Shown here: in pieces, positions 22,305 to 34,200 of the stretch
How positions within the stretch are numbered: position 1 is the first letter of the stretch
Layout: each line of letters starts with the position of its first letter
Source of the DNA: Sisyra terminalis
Lineage: Eukaryota > Arthropoda > Insecta > Neuroptera > Sisyridae
DNA: 64,000 nucleotides
Direction: 5' to 3'
Assembly (NCBI GenBank): GCA_958496175.1
Contig: OY292276.1
Coordinates: 59,037,080-59,101,079 of the forward strand
Notes under the pieces: model-generated
Told to the model about the DNA's origin: nothing
The model's input: the letters and a program-made list of their open reading frames with translations, nothing else
The model's database searches: none
Program-made: the position numbers and the translations under genes

Positions 22305-24689
22305 TCAGCACAGTTCTTGATAGAGAGCTCCGTCGTCGGATGTGTCAGTGACTCCTTGAGCTGCCAATTCGGCCAAACACCGTTCCATATACGTCGGATC
22401 TGGATATCCATATCCAGAATACGACGGCCCCGCCTCGGTCTTATGATGAATTCCATTCCAGGTGACCACATCTTCTCGACCCGTTGTATTCGATCGTCCA
22501 ATCGTAAAAATCAATTTTCGATCCCAAGCAATACTCAAAAGTCGCAACAGTCGTCTGCCTTGACAATTATCAGGCAAATAACACACTCGAGGAAATCCAA
22601 CCGCGTAAAATGCCCGTCCCGGATTTGGATGATTTTTTCCTTGAATTCCCGACGCAATGTTGTACGTTATTTGAATGGTACGAGATGTTGGATACCCGGG
22701 AAGACTATGATCTAATACTGTCACATCCATAGTTCCTGGAGGCTGATTTCCGGTTTTTTCTCCGTAGACCAACATACAAACAGGACACTGAATATACATG
22801 GAATTCGATCCTTCCGATTGACTCATTAACATCCCTAAAACCAACGCATTAAAACTACATTTCAAAATAGCATTTAAATTCATAAATACCATTTAGACAA
22901 TCCAAATGAAGAGAATGTTGACATTTAACCAAAGCTACAACAACTCCAGGACTATGCTGCCCCAATTCCAATAAACAAACCGGACAATTAGGGACTTCCG
23001 CAGATATCCATTGAGTCGGATCAACCACCCGTACATACTGAGAAATGACCGAACTAGCTGCATCCACTCCGACAATCGATGCCGACGACGACAACTTTGG
23101 AATCGTTTCAAAAACTTCATCACTTCCAAAACTGCAATCCAGCAAATCCGAAATGGACGTAATTCCATGCCAACACTAAAATAAAACGTGGTCAAACCCA
23201 ATTTTATTTCAATTAAATAATCCATACTTGACTATCTTTGCTTTCGTGACTTAGATAGGTCGAAACAGTATCAACACTAGGGCGCCGCCCCGATTTTGTA
23301 CTACTCGAATCGGCATCCAAAACCGAATCTCTTCCATTGACTCCGTTGGTGTTTCGAGCATAATTCGACGGAATTGGTGATCGAGATGGCACATTTAACT
23401 TGTCCATACTGCGTTGGACATTCGCTCTAGTTTGAGCCATGGCCGGTTTTGACGGCGCCGATGTAACAACAGGCGGCGTTACAGCCCCGGAATTTAATGA
23501 CGACGTCGTCTTATTACCTAAACCAAATGATTTAATATCACACAATTTATCATTTTAACTTGAATTCTTACTAAAAATATTTAAATTATTCAATATAGTC
23601 CGTGCTAAATTTCCCGATGAGCTTTCATTATTGGTTTTATTTTTAGTCTTGCCTCCCTTTTTCGCATTGGAAACTTGTCCCTTTTTCTGGGAATTGTTGT
23701 TGAGGGGAGGTAGTCGAGGCGGAAGATTTATTATTGTATTATCACTCGGTGATGATGTACGTACACAGTTGCTTTGTTGATGATACAAACGTTGATCTAT
23801 AAGGACAAATAATCAATTATTTCTACACAAAAATCTTAATAAACTTAATTACTTCGAAGAATGGCCAATTCCTCAACAGTTACTTTAACCATTGGATAAG
23901 GAGCTTGTTGTACTCTTCGAATACTACGAACATAACCGGTGCTTAATCGAGTTTGAGTTAGATTACAAAAATTGATCAAATACGGAAATCCAAGAGGCGT
24001 TTTACTTAGATCTATGGTTTGGTCTCCCTAAAAGAAATTCAAAAGTTTGATTTTTAACAGTTAACTTTATAGATAAATATCTTAAAACTGCTCGATTTTT
24101 CGTTGATTATACTAATTGATAAGCAATCTTCTTCAGTTTTGGATCATTCCATGATATTAATAGAATTATCTTGGAGAATGTTTAAATACTTTTTGAATAA
24201 TTATGTCTTAAAAGCGATTTAAGAGTGAATAGAATACAGGTTCAGCAGTTTTGAGATTTTATCATGTAATTATAGTTACTTTAGCCCAGGCTTCTTCAAT
24301 TACACATTGAACGATCATATCGAAGACATGCCATTCATTGTGGTCTCCTACCCATTCCCATTTGGCTCCTTTTCCTGCGGGGGATGTTTGAGGATAGTAT
24401 TTGCGACGTACTTTATGATGTTCTTCATCTAGAATTCGTAAATATTTGTTAAAAAATAAGTTTTTGATGTTTTTAATGTTAATTTACCTCCATCTTCGGT
24501 GCATTGCATGTGTGTTCTTAAATTAATATAATATTTGTTTAGTAAAGGATCAGCATCGCTGAGAATAACTCGGGTCAAGTGTTTGGCGTGGGCCCTTTCC
24601 AGGTGTTGGGCCACCTCGGGCCCGTAGGGCCTCCAACGACCTGTACTGCGCTCCCATTCCCACACAACCACTGCGTGGCTTCCCGACAT
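22305..24689 (-). CDS. dx: Deltex, E3 ubiquitin ligase of the Notch pathway
   Basis: Seven exons on the minus strand join in phase: 24689-24488, 24428-24280, 24027-23853, 23796-23572, 23517-23228, 23175-22890, 22834-22305, giving 618 aa. Two WWE domains come first ([20 protein letters not shown], about residues 4-80; and [20 protein letters not shown], about 80-155). A Pro/Ser/Asn-rich linker includes [16 protein letters not shown] finger follows: CPVCLLELG, then [10 protein letters not shown], then QCPVC. The Deltex C-terminal domain is complete ([65 protein letters not shown]). WWE repeats bind Notch ankyrin repeats in flies. The RING spans the exon 6/7 junction. Confidence 0.96.
24100..24165. 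repeat. Degenerate fragment of the hammerhead-bearing repeat in a deltex intron
   Basis: On the plus strand, GATAAGCAATCTTCTTCAG followed by TTTGGATCATTCC parallels copy A (CCAAGCAATCTTCATCAG ... TTTGGATCACTCC) with an internal deletion. It lies in intron 2 of deltex. Confidence 0.4.
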
Positions 24690-25479
24690 TTCTTACCGAC
24701 CAGCTATATAAACTCAAAAACAATCCCTAAACTACATCCTGGAAGTCCTTTTAACTAAATTTATAACAAACTTCTGCAAAATTCACGTCATAATACAAAA
24801 AACTTTATCATAAAAAAACTTTTTTTGAGATTTGTTCCATTTAATTCCTCACACTCCACAAACTTTAAAAGTTTCAATTTAAACACTTTAAAACTTAGTT
24901 TTTTAAGTTTGCTTTTATATTTTCATGTTGTTTTAATAAAGTTTAAAAGTTTTTTAAAAGTTTATGGGAACAAATTTTGTCAACAAATCACAGAATCTAA
25001 CAAGTGCATCAATTGCATTTTTCCCACACTCGATTCGATATCATCAAAAACCTTTTAACAAAAAAAGATAATGAGCCAGATTTAATAAACAGAGATAACT
25101 TTATACAAACAAAAATAAGAAGTAAGAGACAGGTACTCACTCATAAACTTTGCTACTTAATTTCTCGTAATACTAGCTTAACATGTATTGACCTTTAATA
25201 GGACAAATCTAGTAATTTCATATAGAAAAAGTAGTTAAGTTTCCATATACAACCAAAAATTTAAATTGACCTCTTCCGCATTCCCCTCTCGCCACCCGTG
25301 GCATCCCACAAACTTAATATAAAAAAAAGGATACTTTTTCAATTCTACCAACCATCATTAAGTTACTAAAAACACCAACTTATTTTTTTGGACCCTAAAA
25401 AGTCATGCTGTCATTTATTTAAAAGGTTAAGCGGGCTTATGGAAATAAAAATTAATATAATAAATAAAAACGTGATAAA
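24690..25479. promoter_or_regulatory. Divergent intergenic region, deltex / ERAL1
   Basis: 790 bp of AT-rich sequence lie between two opposite start codons. Open frames at 24825-25058 and 25004-25198 have no recognisable content. Promoter function is inferred from position. Confidence 0.4.
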
Positions 25480-26688
25480 ATGATTGTGAAACGTATTTTT
25501 CTCAAAAATATTAATTTAATTTTTCAATCTAATAATAAAAAATATGCATGTCGAGCATTTTCGTCGTTGCAACTTCAAAATGAAGAATCAAATTCACTGG
25601 ACATTCCCGGGGTAAAAAGTGAGGAGAAATTGATTCGCGTTGCAATAATTGGGACTCCAAATGCAGGAAAGAGTACTTTTATCAACAATTTAGTCGATCA
25701 TCAAGTATTTGTTGCAAATTTTTGAAAGTTTTTTGAATTAATTTGAACTTTTGTTCCATAGGTTTGTGCTACATCTAACAAAGTCCATACGACAAGAAAT
25801 TCAGCCAAAGCATTCACCGTTGAAGGAAATACACAAATTGTGTTTGTTGATACTCCGGGCTTGGTATCACACGTGGAACAAAAGCGCTATAATCTAGAAA
25901 AATCTTTTCTACGGGACTGTATAAGTTGTATGAAATCGGCCGATGTTATCGGCGTTATTCACGATGCTAATAACATATACACTCGTCACAGATTAGATTC
26001 AAAAGTTATACGGATTTTATACAAATTTTCGGATTTACCTAGTTTTTTAGTTTTAAATAAAGTCGATTTATTAAAGTCAAAAAGAAAACTATTGGATCTA
26101 ACCGGACAGCTAACGGAAAACAAATTAAAAGTAGATGGATTACCGTCGAAAGCATTATTACACAATTTCGATCATCCCAACGGTGTTTGGAGACACTTTT
26201 CACGAATTTTCATGGTCTCATCTCTGAGCGGTGATGGGATGCAACAAGTCAAAGACTATTTAGTTGAAATTTCAAAACCTTCTCCATGGCTTTGCAAATC
26301 AAACCAATACACAGACCAAACTCCGGAACAAGTCATTGTCAACACAGTGAAGGCCACTCTATTAGATTTTCTACCCCAAGAAATCCCCTATTTCGTCACC
26401 ACCGAAATCGAATATTTCGAAAGAAACAACAATGGTACCGTACAAAAAAATATAAATTAAATTTATTTTATTCAAATCGCTTTATTTTTAGGATCGATAA
26501 TTGCTATGGTTTTGGTCACGTGTCCCAATGAGAGAATTGAAAAGTTGATCGTCGGCGTTGGGAGTGGAAAGTTGAAACAAATCACAGCTGTGGCTCAACG
26601 AACGTTATGGCAAGCGTTTCATTGTCCGGTGACGTTAAAAATCGCGACACTTCCGAAAATCAGTGGCGAAAAGCCAAATCGTTCATAG
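25480..26688 (+). CDS. ERAL1: Era-like mitochondrial GTPase (12S rRNA chaperone)
   Basis: Three exons join in phase: 25480-25704, 25762-26434, 26492-26688, giving 364 aa. Residues 1-35 form a basic, hydroxylated leader (KRIFLKN...YACRAFSS), a probable mitochondrial presequence. GTPase motifs: G1 GTPNAGKST (58-66), G2 in HTTRNSAKAF, G3 DTPG (105-108), G4 NKVD (174-177), G5 SSLSGDG. The C-terminal part is a shortened KH-like domain (EKLIVGVGSGKLKQITAVAQ). Vertebrate ERAL1 is about 437 aa, so this one is compact. It assists mitochondrial small-subunit assembly by binding 12S rRNA. The stop codon (26686-26688) overlaps the 3' end of METTL5, whose stop is 26683-26685 on the other strand. Confidence 0.94.
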
Positions 26689-27461
26689 CGACTTTTGTGC
26701 AACGTCGAAACGATAAAAGTCCACGTTAATGTCCACACTGGATTTCTTATGGAAGCGATAGGACGCCGGTAGATCGTAGTGCATTTCGGCGAGAACGTCC
26801 GCGTGTACTCCACAACTTTTCGCCACTTTTAACACATGTTTTCTGAAACAAAATCAAAAGAGGGATAATTACAGTTTCACTGCTTATTTTTAAACAAGAA
26901 TGTTATTTTACCGAGTCGAAGTTTTATGTAGTGAATAAACAGTGGACGTTGATAAATTGAATGCCATTTTTAAAAATTTCATATCAATTCCTTCATTATG
27001 TTTAGTTCCAAAAGGTGGATTCATCACAATAGTATCGAATTTCCCGAACCATTTTTCCATAATCGAGTCATTTAAAACGTCTATTTGAATTGCATCAACA
27101 TTATCAACGTCACTCTCATCTAAATTTTCACAAAACGTTTCCAAAGCCTCTGCATCAATTTCAAACCCCACTGCCAGGCTGGCATCTAAAACGGCGGCTC
27201 CTATTGTCAAAATACCCGTTCCACATCCCAAATCTCCAACTAGTTTTCCTTCAATATCATTGTATTGACTCTAAAATTTAAATTTAATGAAAAGTTAATC
27301 GATACTAAGCAGCAGAAGTTCGGTACTTGTATGGTATGTAACATATGCGTGGCTAAATGAATTGGTGTTTGGTATTGTTCCAAGAGAATTTTCGGGGACT
27401 TGAAACCGTCCAAAGGTTGAATTAATTGTTCTAAGTGGCGTAGTTTTAAACACGGATACAT
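26683..27461 (-). CDS. METTL5: METTL5, 18S rRNA N6-adenosine methyltransferase
   Basis: Three exons on the minus strand join in phase: 27461-27327, 27270-26912, 26842-26683, giving 217 aa (human 209). The start region MYPCLKLRHLEQLIQPLDGF is followed by KILLEQYQTPIHLATHMLHT, a family hallmark. The SAM-binding DLGCGTG is at 58-64, and catalytic NPPF at 129-132 within FDTIVMNPPFGTKHNEG. VYSLHKTSTR and the C-terminal HYDLPASYRFHKKSSVDID complete the match. The enzyme works with TRMT112 to place a single m6A in 18S rRNA. Its ATG lies 11 nt downstream of the INIP stop codon on the same strand, so a separate promoter would have to sit inside INIP. Confidence 0.96.
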
Positions 27462-27472
27462 TTCTTAAAAGT

Positions 27473-27927
27473 TTATTTAACATCGAATCGAGGTAGAACT
27501 GGTAATATTAAATTCCCAAAGGCACTATCTTGAGTGATAAAATAGCCAAAGGACTGAGTATGGGCGCTTTGTAAGGCCGCCCGCTGTTGTGAATTGAGAG
27601 ATGTCGGTTCAGAAGTCACTATATTAGCCTAAAAAGATCAAAAAATCAGCGAAAAGCAATGAAATTTATATTCGTGGTTTATACTAAGTTTAAACCGCTG
27701 CCCGAAGTAACAATCGGTGCTCCAATAACGGCCGGAATACTATTTGAATTGGTCGTGGGCTGAGCACCTTGTTTCAGTAACATCTGCTTCTGCAATTGGA
27801 GTTCTTCTAAAATTTTTCGATTATTCAGCTCTGAAAACATTGAAAAAGGAATATTTAGAATGATTTATTGGGGGAAATTTCACACGTATAGTTAACCTCT
27901 TTGAGCATTCGATTGGGGAAACGCCAT
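27473..27927 (-). CDS. INIP: INIP / SOSS complex subunit C
   Basis: Three exons on the minus strand join in phase: 27927-27897, 27830-27685, 27628-27473, giving 110 aa (human 104). MAFPQSNAQRELNNRKILEE continues to LQLQKQMLLKQGAQ, then a Ser/Asn/Gly-rich middle. The C-terminal QQRAALQSAHTQSFGYFITQ and DSAFGNLILPVLPRFDVK are almost identical to the vertebrate protein. INIP binds INTS3 and the ssDNA-binding SOSS-B subunit in the DNA damage response. The stop codon is followed within 11 nt by the METTL5 start. AATAAA overlaps the stop, but a poly(A) site just after it would fall inside METTL5. Confidence 0.95.
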
Positions 27928-28447
27928 GTATTGCAAATACAAGGTGAAAGTTAGTTGGTGTTACGTATAAATTAGAGATCTATGAATTTGCATTTAAGAT
28001 TTGATTTACGAAAAAATTTCATTGAAAAAGTTAAAATTTATTTTTAATTTTCTGAGATCCTCAATGGAAATTTAACCACTTGATTCTATAGCTTGTATAA
28101 AAAACTTCTAGTTCTAGATTTATTAGAAGTTGTGGTATTTACTTGTGCTATCTTTGTCTTATTTACAGGGATTGTATTCGTATATCTTCTAATATATTTC
28201 TTTAAAATTACTACGGTCAACTATGATTTATTTACTTGAAAAGCATAAAATGTTTGTAACAAAGATAGAGTGTGTGAACATATCAGATGAAAAAAAGAGA
28301 TCCCAAACAAACAATTTATGACTGTTAAACACATTCAAGTGAACCGTGTTTTTAATACTCGGTGATTTATTAACTTATATGAAGGTTATATATTTAAATA
28401 AATAAAAACACATTAAGCCAAAAAAATATTTAAAAAAAGGATTTCCA
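27928..28447. promoter_or_regulatory. Divergent promoter region, INIP(-METTL5) / THOC5
   Basis: 520 bp of AT-rich sequence lie between opposite start codons, with no other feature. If INIP and METTL5 share a transcript, this is the promoter for both. Confidence 0.45.
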
Positions 28448-31077
28448 ATGAAAATGGTAAAGTCCACTGAAATCGATTCTAGCAGTAAAAAGCGGAAAAA
28501 AACTTTAAGCTCTTCAGAATCGGTGAAGACCGAAGATGATCTATACCAGGTAAAGACCTCGATTGCATTATCAAAGATCTATTTAAACGGTTTTCTTTGT
28601 AGAAAGTTGTTGTGTACGAGGAAACCGAAGCTCGTACTCGATCAGCCGACGTGGACGCCACCCTCTACTATCGCACTTGCGAAAACATTCGCGAAATTCT
28701 TTCCGAAATCGAGCAACTGAAGAGCAACGGCGATTCCGAAGAAAACCGAAATCTAATCAACGAAAAGCGTGTCCAAGTATCCACGTTTTTTGTCGTTCTG
28801 AAAAAGCTCAATCGGTTGGAAAAGATACGAACGAAAGCCAGCCGGGATGCTTTGCACAAGGAAAAACAAAGAGTCGATAGTACCCAATTGCAATTGTATA
28901 ATTTGTTGTACGAATTGGAGCACCTGAAGAAGGAAATCACTAAATGTTTACAGTTCAAATCGAAGGATGAAGAGATTGATTTGGTGTCAGTTGAAGAGTT
29001 TTACAAGGAAGCGCCGATGGAAATTAAACGAGAAAGTATTACGAAAACCGATGAGCACCAATTACGACTGGCACGTTTGGAATGGGAGTTACGACAACGA
29101 AAGCAACTTTCCGAGCTTTATCAGCAGTTGCAGCGGGATAAAGCTCAAGTGGCCTCGCAAATCGTCAACAAACAAGAACGTCTCGATGGATTGGCACCTC
29201 GATTGAATCAAATCCTTGATGTCACAAAACCCTTACAAGAATATCTTGAATTATCCTCTGAAAGCCAAAAAAAACAACACGACCTCGCCTACCTTCTACC
29301 CGATCCATTATTTCTTCTATTTTTCCACACAGATGCGTACAATCAAGTATATGGTCAGTAAAATTTTTTAAAACCATTCCCTCCTTAATGATTATTTCAT
29401 TTTATAGATAAAAGCGCTAGCGTTTTAATATGTGGAGATGAAGATGAGGCCAAACAGTACAAAAACACCGCAATGGAATCAAATTCCGACTCGGATTCAG
29501 ATCCAGAAGCTGAAGAATTGACGGAACACATGAAAAAACGGCATCATCGAAAAATTTCTCGATCTGACCGAAATGAAGAAAAACGAAATCGACTGTTGGC
29601 TGTCCATCCATTAAGTGTCAAAGTTATTCTTAAAGAACCGTGGAGTGACAAAGAAACTGCCGAACTCCAAATATCCTGGTTTTATTATCCACAACTACAA
29701 ATAATCACATCCAAATGTGAAGTGGTATTTTCCACAACGTTACAAGGCGTAGCTGCAGAGTATGTAATTTAAAAATTAAATCCGTGAAACTTTCTTATTT
29801 CCTTGTTTTCTTTGTAGGGATGTAATATCTAAAGAAACGATTTTATCGGAATTATTTGAGGGTGACACCGGTGAAGATAGTCCAAATACGGCGAATCATT
29901 ATCAACTTCGGCAAGTCGGACTTGTAAAATTCCCCGATTTACTTGATCAAGTCGGTTTTCCGTATATTTGGGCTCAAAAAATTTGCGGCCTTGATTTTCT
30001 GAAGCCAGTAACATCCGGACGCAATGTGAAACCACTACCGATTCGAGAGTTAAGTCAATCGAGTGTTGAAATTGTAATGAAAGCCATTAAAAATCGATTC
30101 AAGTCCCGGCTTGTTTTGGCCAAGCAAATTCAAGCTTTCGGTAAATAAAATTTCACCAAAATGATATTGATTTCGAGAAGAACTATTAAGTAATTTCATA
30201 GCCAAAGATAATGAAATAGTTGACCTGGTTCTTCTCGAAATTTTCATGAAAAAATACTTATCGATATCTTTATTTTAGAAAAAGGTCATTTGAATTTGGA
30301 ATCTTTAAAATTGGAAGATTATTCGGATAAAATTCGATGCAGTTTAGAACAGTGGAAACGAGTTGAATGGTTTGACTTTACACAAGTTCCGGTGTCCAAA
30401 GCCTTAATTGAACAACAAATTGTTGAACCTGCGAATATTTTGTTTAAGGCAACTTTATCTCGTGGAAAAGGTATTCATAGATAAATAGTTCTATGGAAGA
30501 TTTTAAATTGTTTTTTTTTTTTTTTTTTTTTTTTGTTAAATAGCCAAACTATTTGCATATATTGCAATTCGGAACGACTTTCCTGTACAAAAACCAATCT
30601 TTTGCGTTATTCTTAATTGGAACGGAGAATGGAATTCAAATAATTCAGATGCTATTAGGGTAAGAGTAATAGAATATGGAAATTTTGTCAAATAAAAGAA
30701 CTAGCCAAGTCTCCAAAGGATAAAAATCGAGATGTTTTTTTTGGCAACTGAAAAGTAGTGCAAATTTTCGAGTTTTAATCCCATTTTGGCCTAATTACTA
30801 AATCAATTAATGCAAATTTTTAACAAAGTTTTTCTTATAGGATATTGAACGATCTGTCAATACCGACTGGGACAAAAAGGCGTTCAAAAAGAACGAATCT
30901 TCTTACATTCTTTCCGCCCAAATAAGAAAGTTGATGGCTTGCTTCGACATCTACCTAGAAACTACCAGCCCGGAAGAATTTCCGCAAGAAAAAATCTTCT
31001 TCAAGCCGGTACGCGGTCGAAACCGAGCTCGACCGTATAAATATTTAAAAGTAGGGGGCGGAATTTTCACACAATAA
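28448..31077 (+). CDS. THOC5: THO complex subunit 5
   Basis: Seven exons join in phase: 28448-28549, 28603-29353, 29408-29759, 29818-30140, 30279-30470, 30544-30659, 30841-31077, giving 690 aa (human 683). After a basic Ser-rich head (SSSKKRKKTL, a likely nuclear signal) comes YEETEARTRSADVDATLYYR, long coiled coils (NRLEKIRTKASRDALHKEKQ), HQLRLARLEWELRQRKQLSE, RLDGLAPRLNQIL and PLQEYLEL. An acidic patch SNSDSDSDPEAEE is followed by HPLSVKVIL, then PYIWAQKICGLDF, and the EFPQEKIFFKPVRGRNRARP end. THOC5 is part of THO/TREX, coupling transcription to mRNA export. Exon 2 uses a GTCAGT donor, needed to keep the frame. Intron 5 contains a T run of about 28. Confidence 0.95.
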
Positions 31078-31231
31078 AATATATTTCAAAAAAATCACTT
31101 GTAACAGTCATCATTAAATTGAAATATAAAAAATATTTTTTGTTTTATTTACAAATAAATATGTACAATTGAAACCGGGTAACATTTACGTGATAAATAA
31201 GTCGCTTGGTCTTAACAACAATTAAATTCGA

Positions 31232-34200
31232 CTAGGAACACGTCAATTCTTGACTATCGACATTTCGTTTGAATTCTTCCTCCTCTTTGCGACATTGAGC
31301 AAAATGCATTGCCATTTCCCGGCGAGTTTTCACATGAATTCGATGTCCTGGACAATCTAAATTTTCTGTGTAGCACTTATTGCGGCAACATTGTTTGCAC
31401 AGTTTCGACAAACATTTCGTTCCCTAAACAATTTAAAATTAGTAAATGAAAAAAGAAGAAAAATTTAAGTAAAATATTAACCGAAGGATTTGGGCATAGA
31501 CTACAAAGTTCGGATCCTCGTTTAACTTTTGGTCCTGCTTCTGGTGGACGTTCTGGCCGTCTTTGAATCCGTCGTAATTTCTTCATTCGTTTCCTAGTAA
31601 TTTCATTTCCTTCGGCATCCGCATATCGCGGTCTTTTAACCGTAATAGATTCCGTTTCCATCTGAAAACCAATATCAAAAATACATTTTCCCAAAAATAA
31701 AATAAAAATGATTCATTTACTTTATTTTCTTCGCATTTTCTGTTCTTTTCTTCCATTTTCTTTACATGTTCCATTGGGGACATTCGAATATATGAATGAC
31801 ACAACCACGGTGGCAATTCCAAATTAAATCCATCATTTGAAGTCCAAGAAATTCTCCCCTCGTGATACGGAGTGTATTTGTCTCGCATATTCTCACAAAA
31901 TTTCCTAAATTGATCTAAACTGGTGGCGGCACCAAGATTGATGCGATCTTCCGAATTTTCTGGCAATGCCAGTCTAAAATTAATTAATTTACGTCAGGAA
32001 AAAAGGGGTGCAATTTATTATCGTAAAAACATACACATGATGAAAGATTTTAAACAAATGTCCTCGAATATATGAATTGGGACAAGGATAAAGTTCTACA
32101 ATGTCCAAATATTCTAAAGCAGGCTCCCAAGCTGGCGGATAGTATCCATCAAAAATATATGGATTATATAAATTACCTTCCGCCGACATGACGCCAACGG
32201 CTCCCGTTTCCTCTAAACATCTCTCAACGTCCACCAAAGATTGAATGTTTCCATTAGCGAAAACAGGAATTTTCACTGCTTTACTAAAAGTTATTGTTAA
32301 CCATTAATTTTTTGAACCAAATATTATGTGATTTCCGTAGTACCGAATTGCTGTAATATACGACCAATCTGCCAAACCGGTGAGTGGTCCTTTTTGTTCT
32401 CGAGTTCTGCCATGAACGGTTAATAATTGACATCCTGCAGCCTCCAGCATTTGTGCATACTTTACTGATTGTTCAACTTCGGGAAATATTCTCACTTTAC
32501 ACGAAATCGGAACCTTTACTTTTCTGTTTAACGTTTGAACTAAAATTAAAATGAAGTATTATAAGAAATATTTGAGATCACCAAATTAATAATAATCTTA
32601 TAAAAAAATTGTAGAAATCCCAGAATTAAAACCAACATTGGAAAACATTTTTTTCAAAGATTCTTTTTGTAAAAAAGCTATCGTCGTACCATAATTTTTG
32701 GATGAACTTTTAGAATAATGTTCAATTTAATCAATATAAAGTTTTTAAGCCCAAATTGTTTTATTTATTGCTAAAAAATCAGATATATAATGAGACTAAT
32801 CGATATAAGCGAAGCACTTTTACAAGGATTTTTTCTATATGAAAAATATCAATCATATATAAATTTCTGCATAAATTTATAAAAAAATATTAAACTTTTT
32901 GGGACCAAATTATCTAATTTATTAATAATAAAAAATCCATCAATACCACGAACCTAATAGATGCCAACGTAAACAATTTTACTTAAGACTTTTCTTATGT
33001 AAAAAAAAATAATTTCATCTTAATTTTTGCATGAATCTTTAGAAAAATATGTAAACTAAATGGCAATAAAGTTTTTTAGGTGAAATTATTGAATTAATTA
33101 GCAAAAAAAAAATCCATCAATACCACGAATTTAATAGACCCCAACGTAAACAATTTTCCTTAACCCTTTTCTTATAGAAAAATTATCAATTTCACCTAAA
33201 ATTTTTCATAAATCTCTACAAAAATATGTAAACTCAATGGCAGTAAGGTTTTTCAAGCCAAAATATTGAATTAATTAGTAAAAAAAATCGATCAATACCA
33301 CGAACCTAATAGACCCCAACGTAAACAATTTTCCTTAACCCTTTTCTTATAAAAAAATTATCAATTTCACCTCAATTTTTTTATGAATCTCTAAAAAAAT
33401 ATGTAAACTAAATGGCAATAAAGTTTTTTTGGTGAAATTATTGAATTAATTGGTAAAAAAAAATCCATCAATACCATGATTCTAATAGACCCCAACGAAA
33501 ACAATTTTCTTTAACCCTTTTCTTATAAAAAAATTATCAATTTCACCTAAATTTTTTTATTAATCTCTTGAAAAATATGTAAACTAAATGGCCATAAGGT
33601 TTTTTTTGTGAAATTATTGAATTAATTGGTAAAAAAAAATCCATCAATACCACGAATCTAATCGACGTCAACGTAATGAATTTTCCTTAACTCTTTTCTT
33701 ATAAAAAAAATATTAATTTCACCTAAAATTTTTTATAAATCGCCAGAAAAATATGTAAACTAAATGGCAATAAAGTTTTTTAGTTGAAATTATTGAGTTA
33801 ATTGGTAAAAAAAAATCCATCAATACCACGAATCTAATAGACGCCAACGTAAACAATTTTCCTTGACACTTTTCTTATAAAAAAATTATCAATTTCACTT
33901 CAATTTTGGCATGAATCTTTAGAAGAGTATGTAAACTAATGAGTAATAACGTTTTTTAGGCCAAAATATTGAATTAATTAATAAAAAAAAATCTATAACT
34001 ATCCTAAATCCCACCTCTATGCTAGAGGAGGGTTTTTCTCAGAGCCTATTCTTGTAAATAAATTAACAATTCTACCTTATTTTTAACACTAATACATAGA
34101 TAAGTAACCAAACTAAGTCGCTAAAACACTTTTTAGACATTTTTTTGGTTAAATTATAAGAAATTTCCCATAATACTGCCGAGTGTAGGCCTAAATTTTT

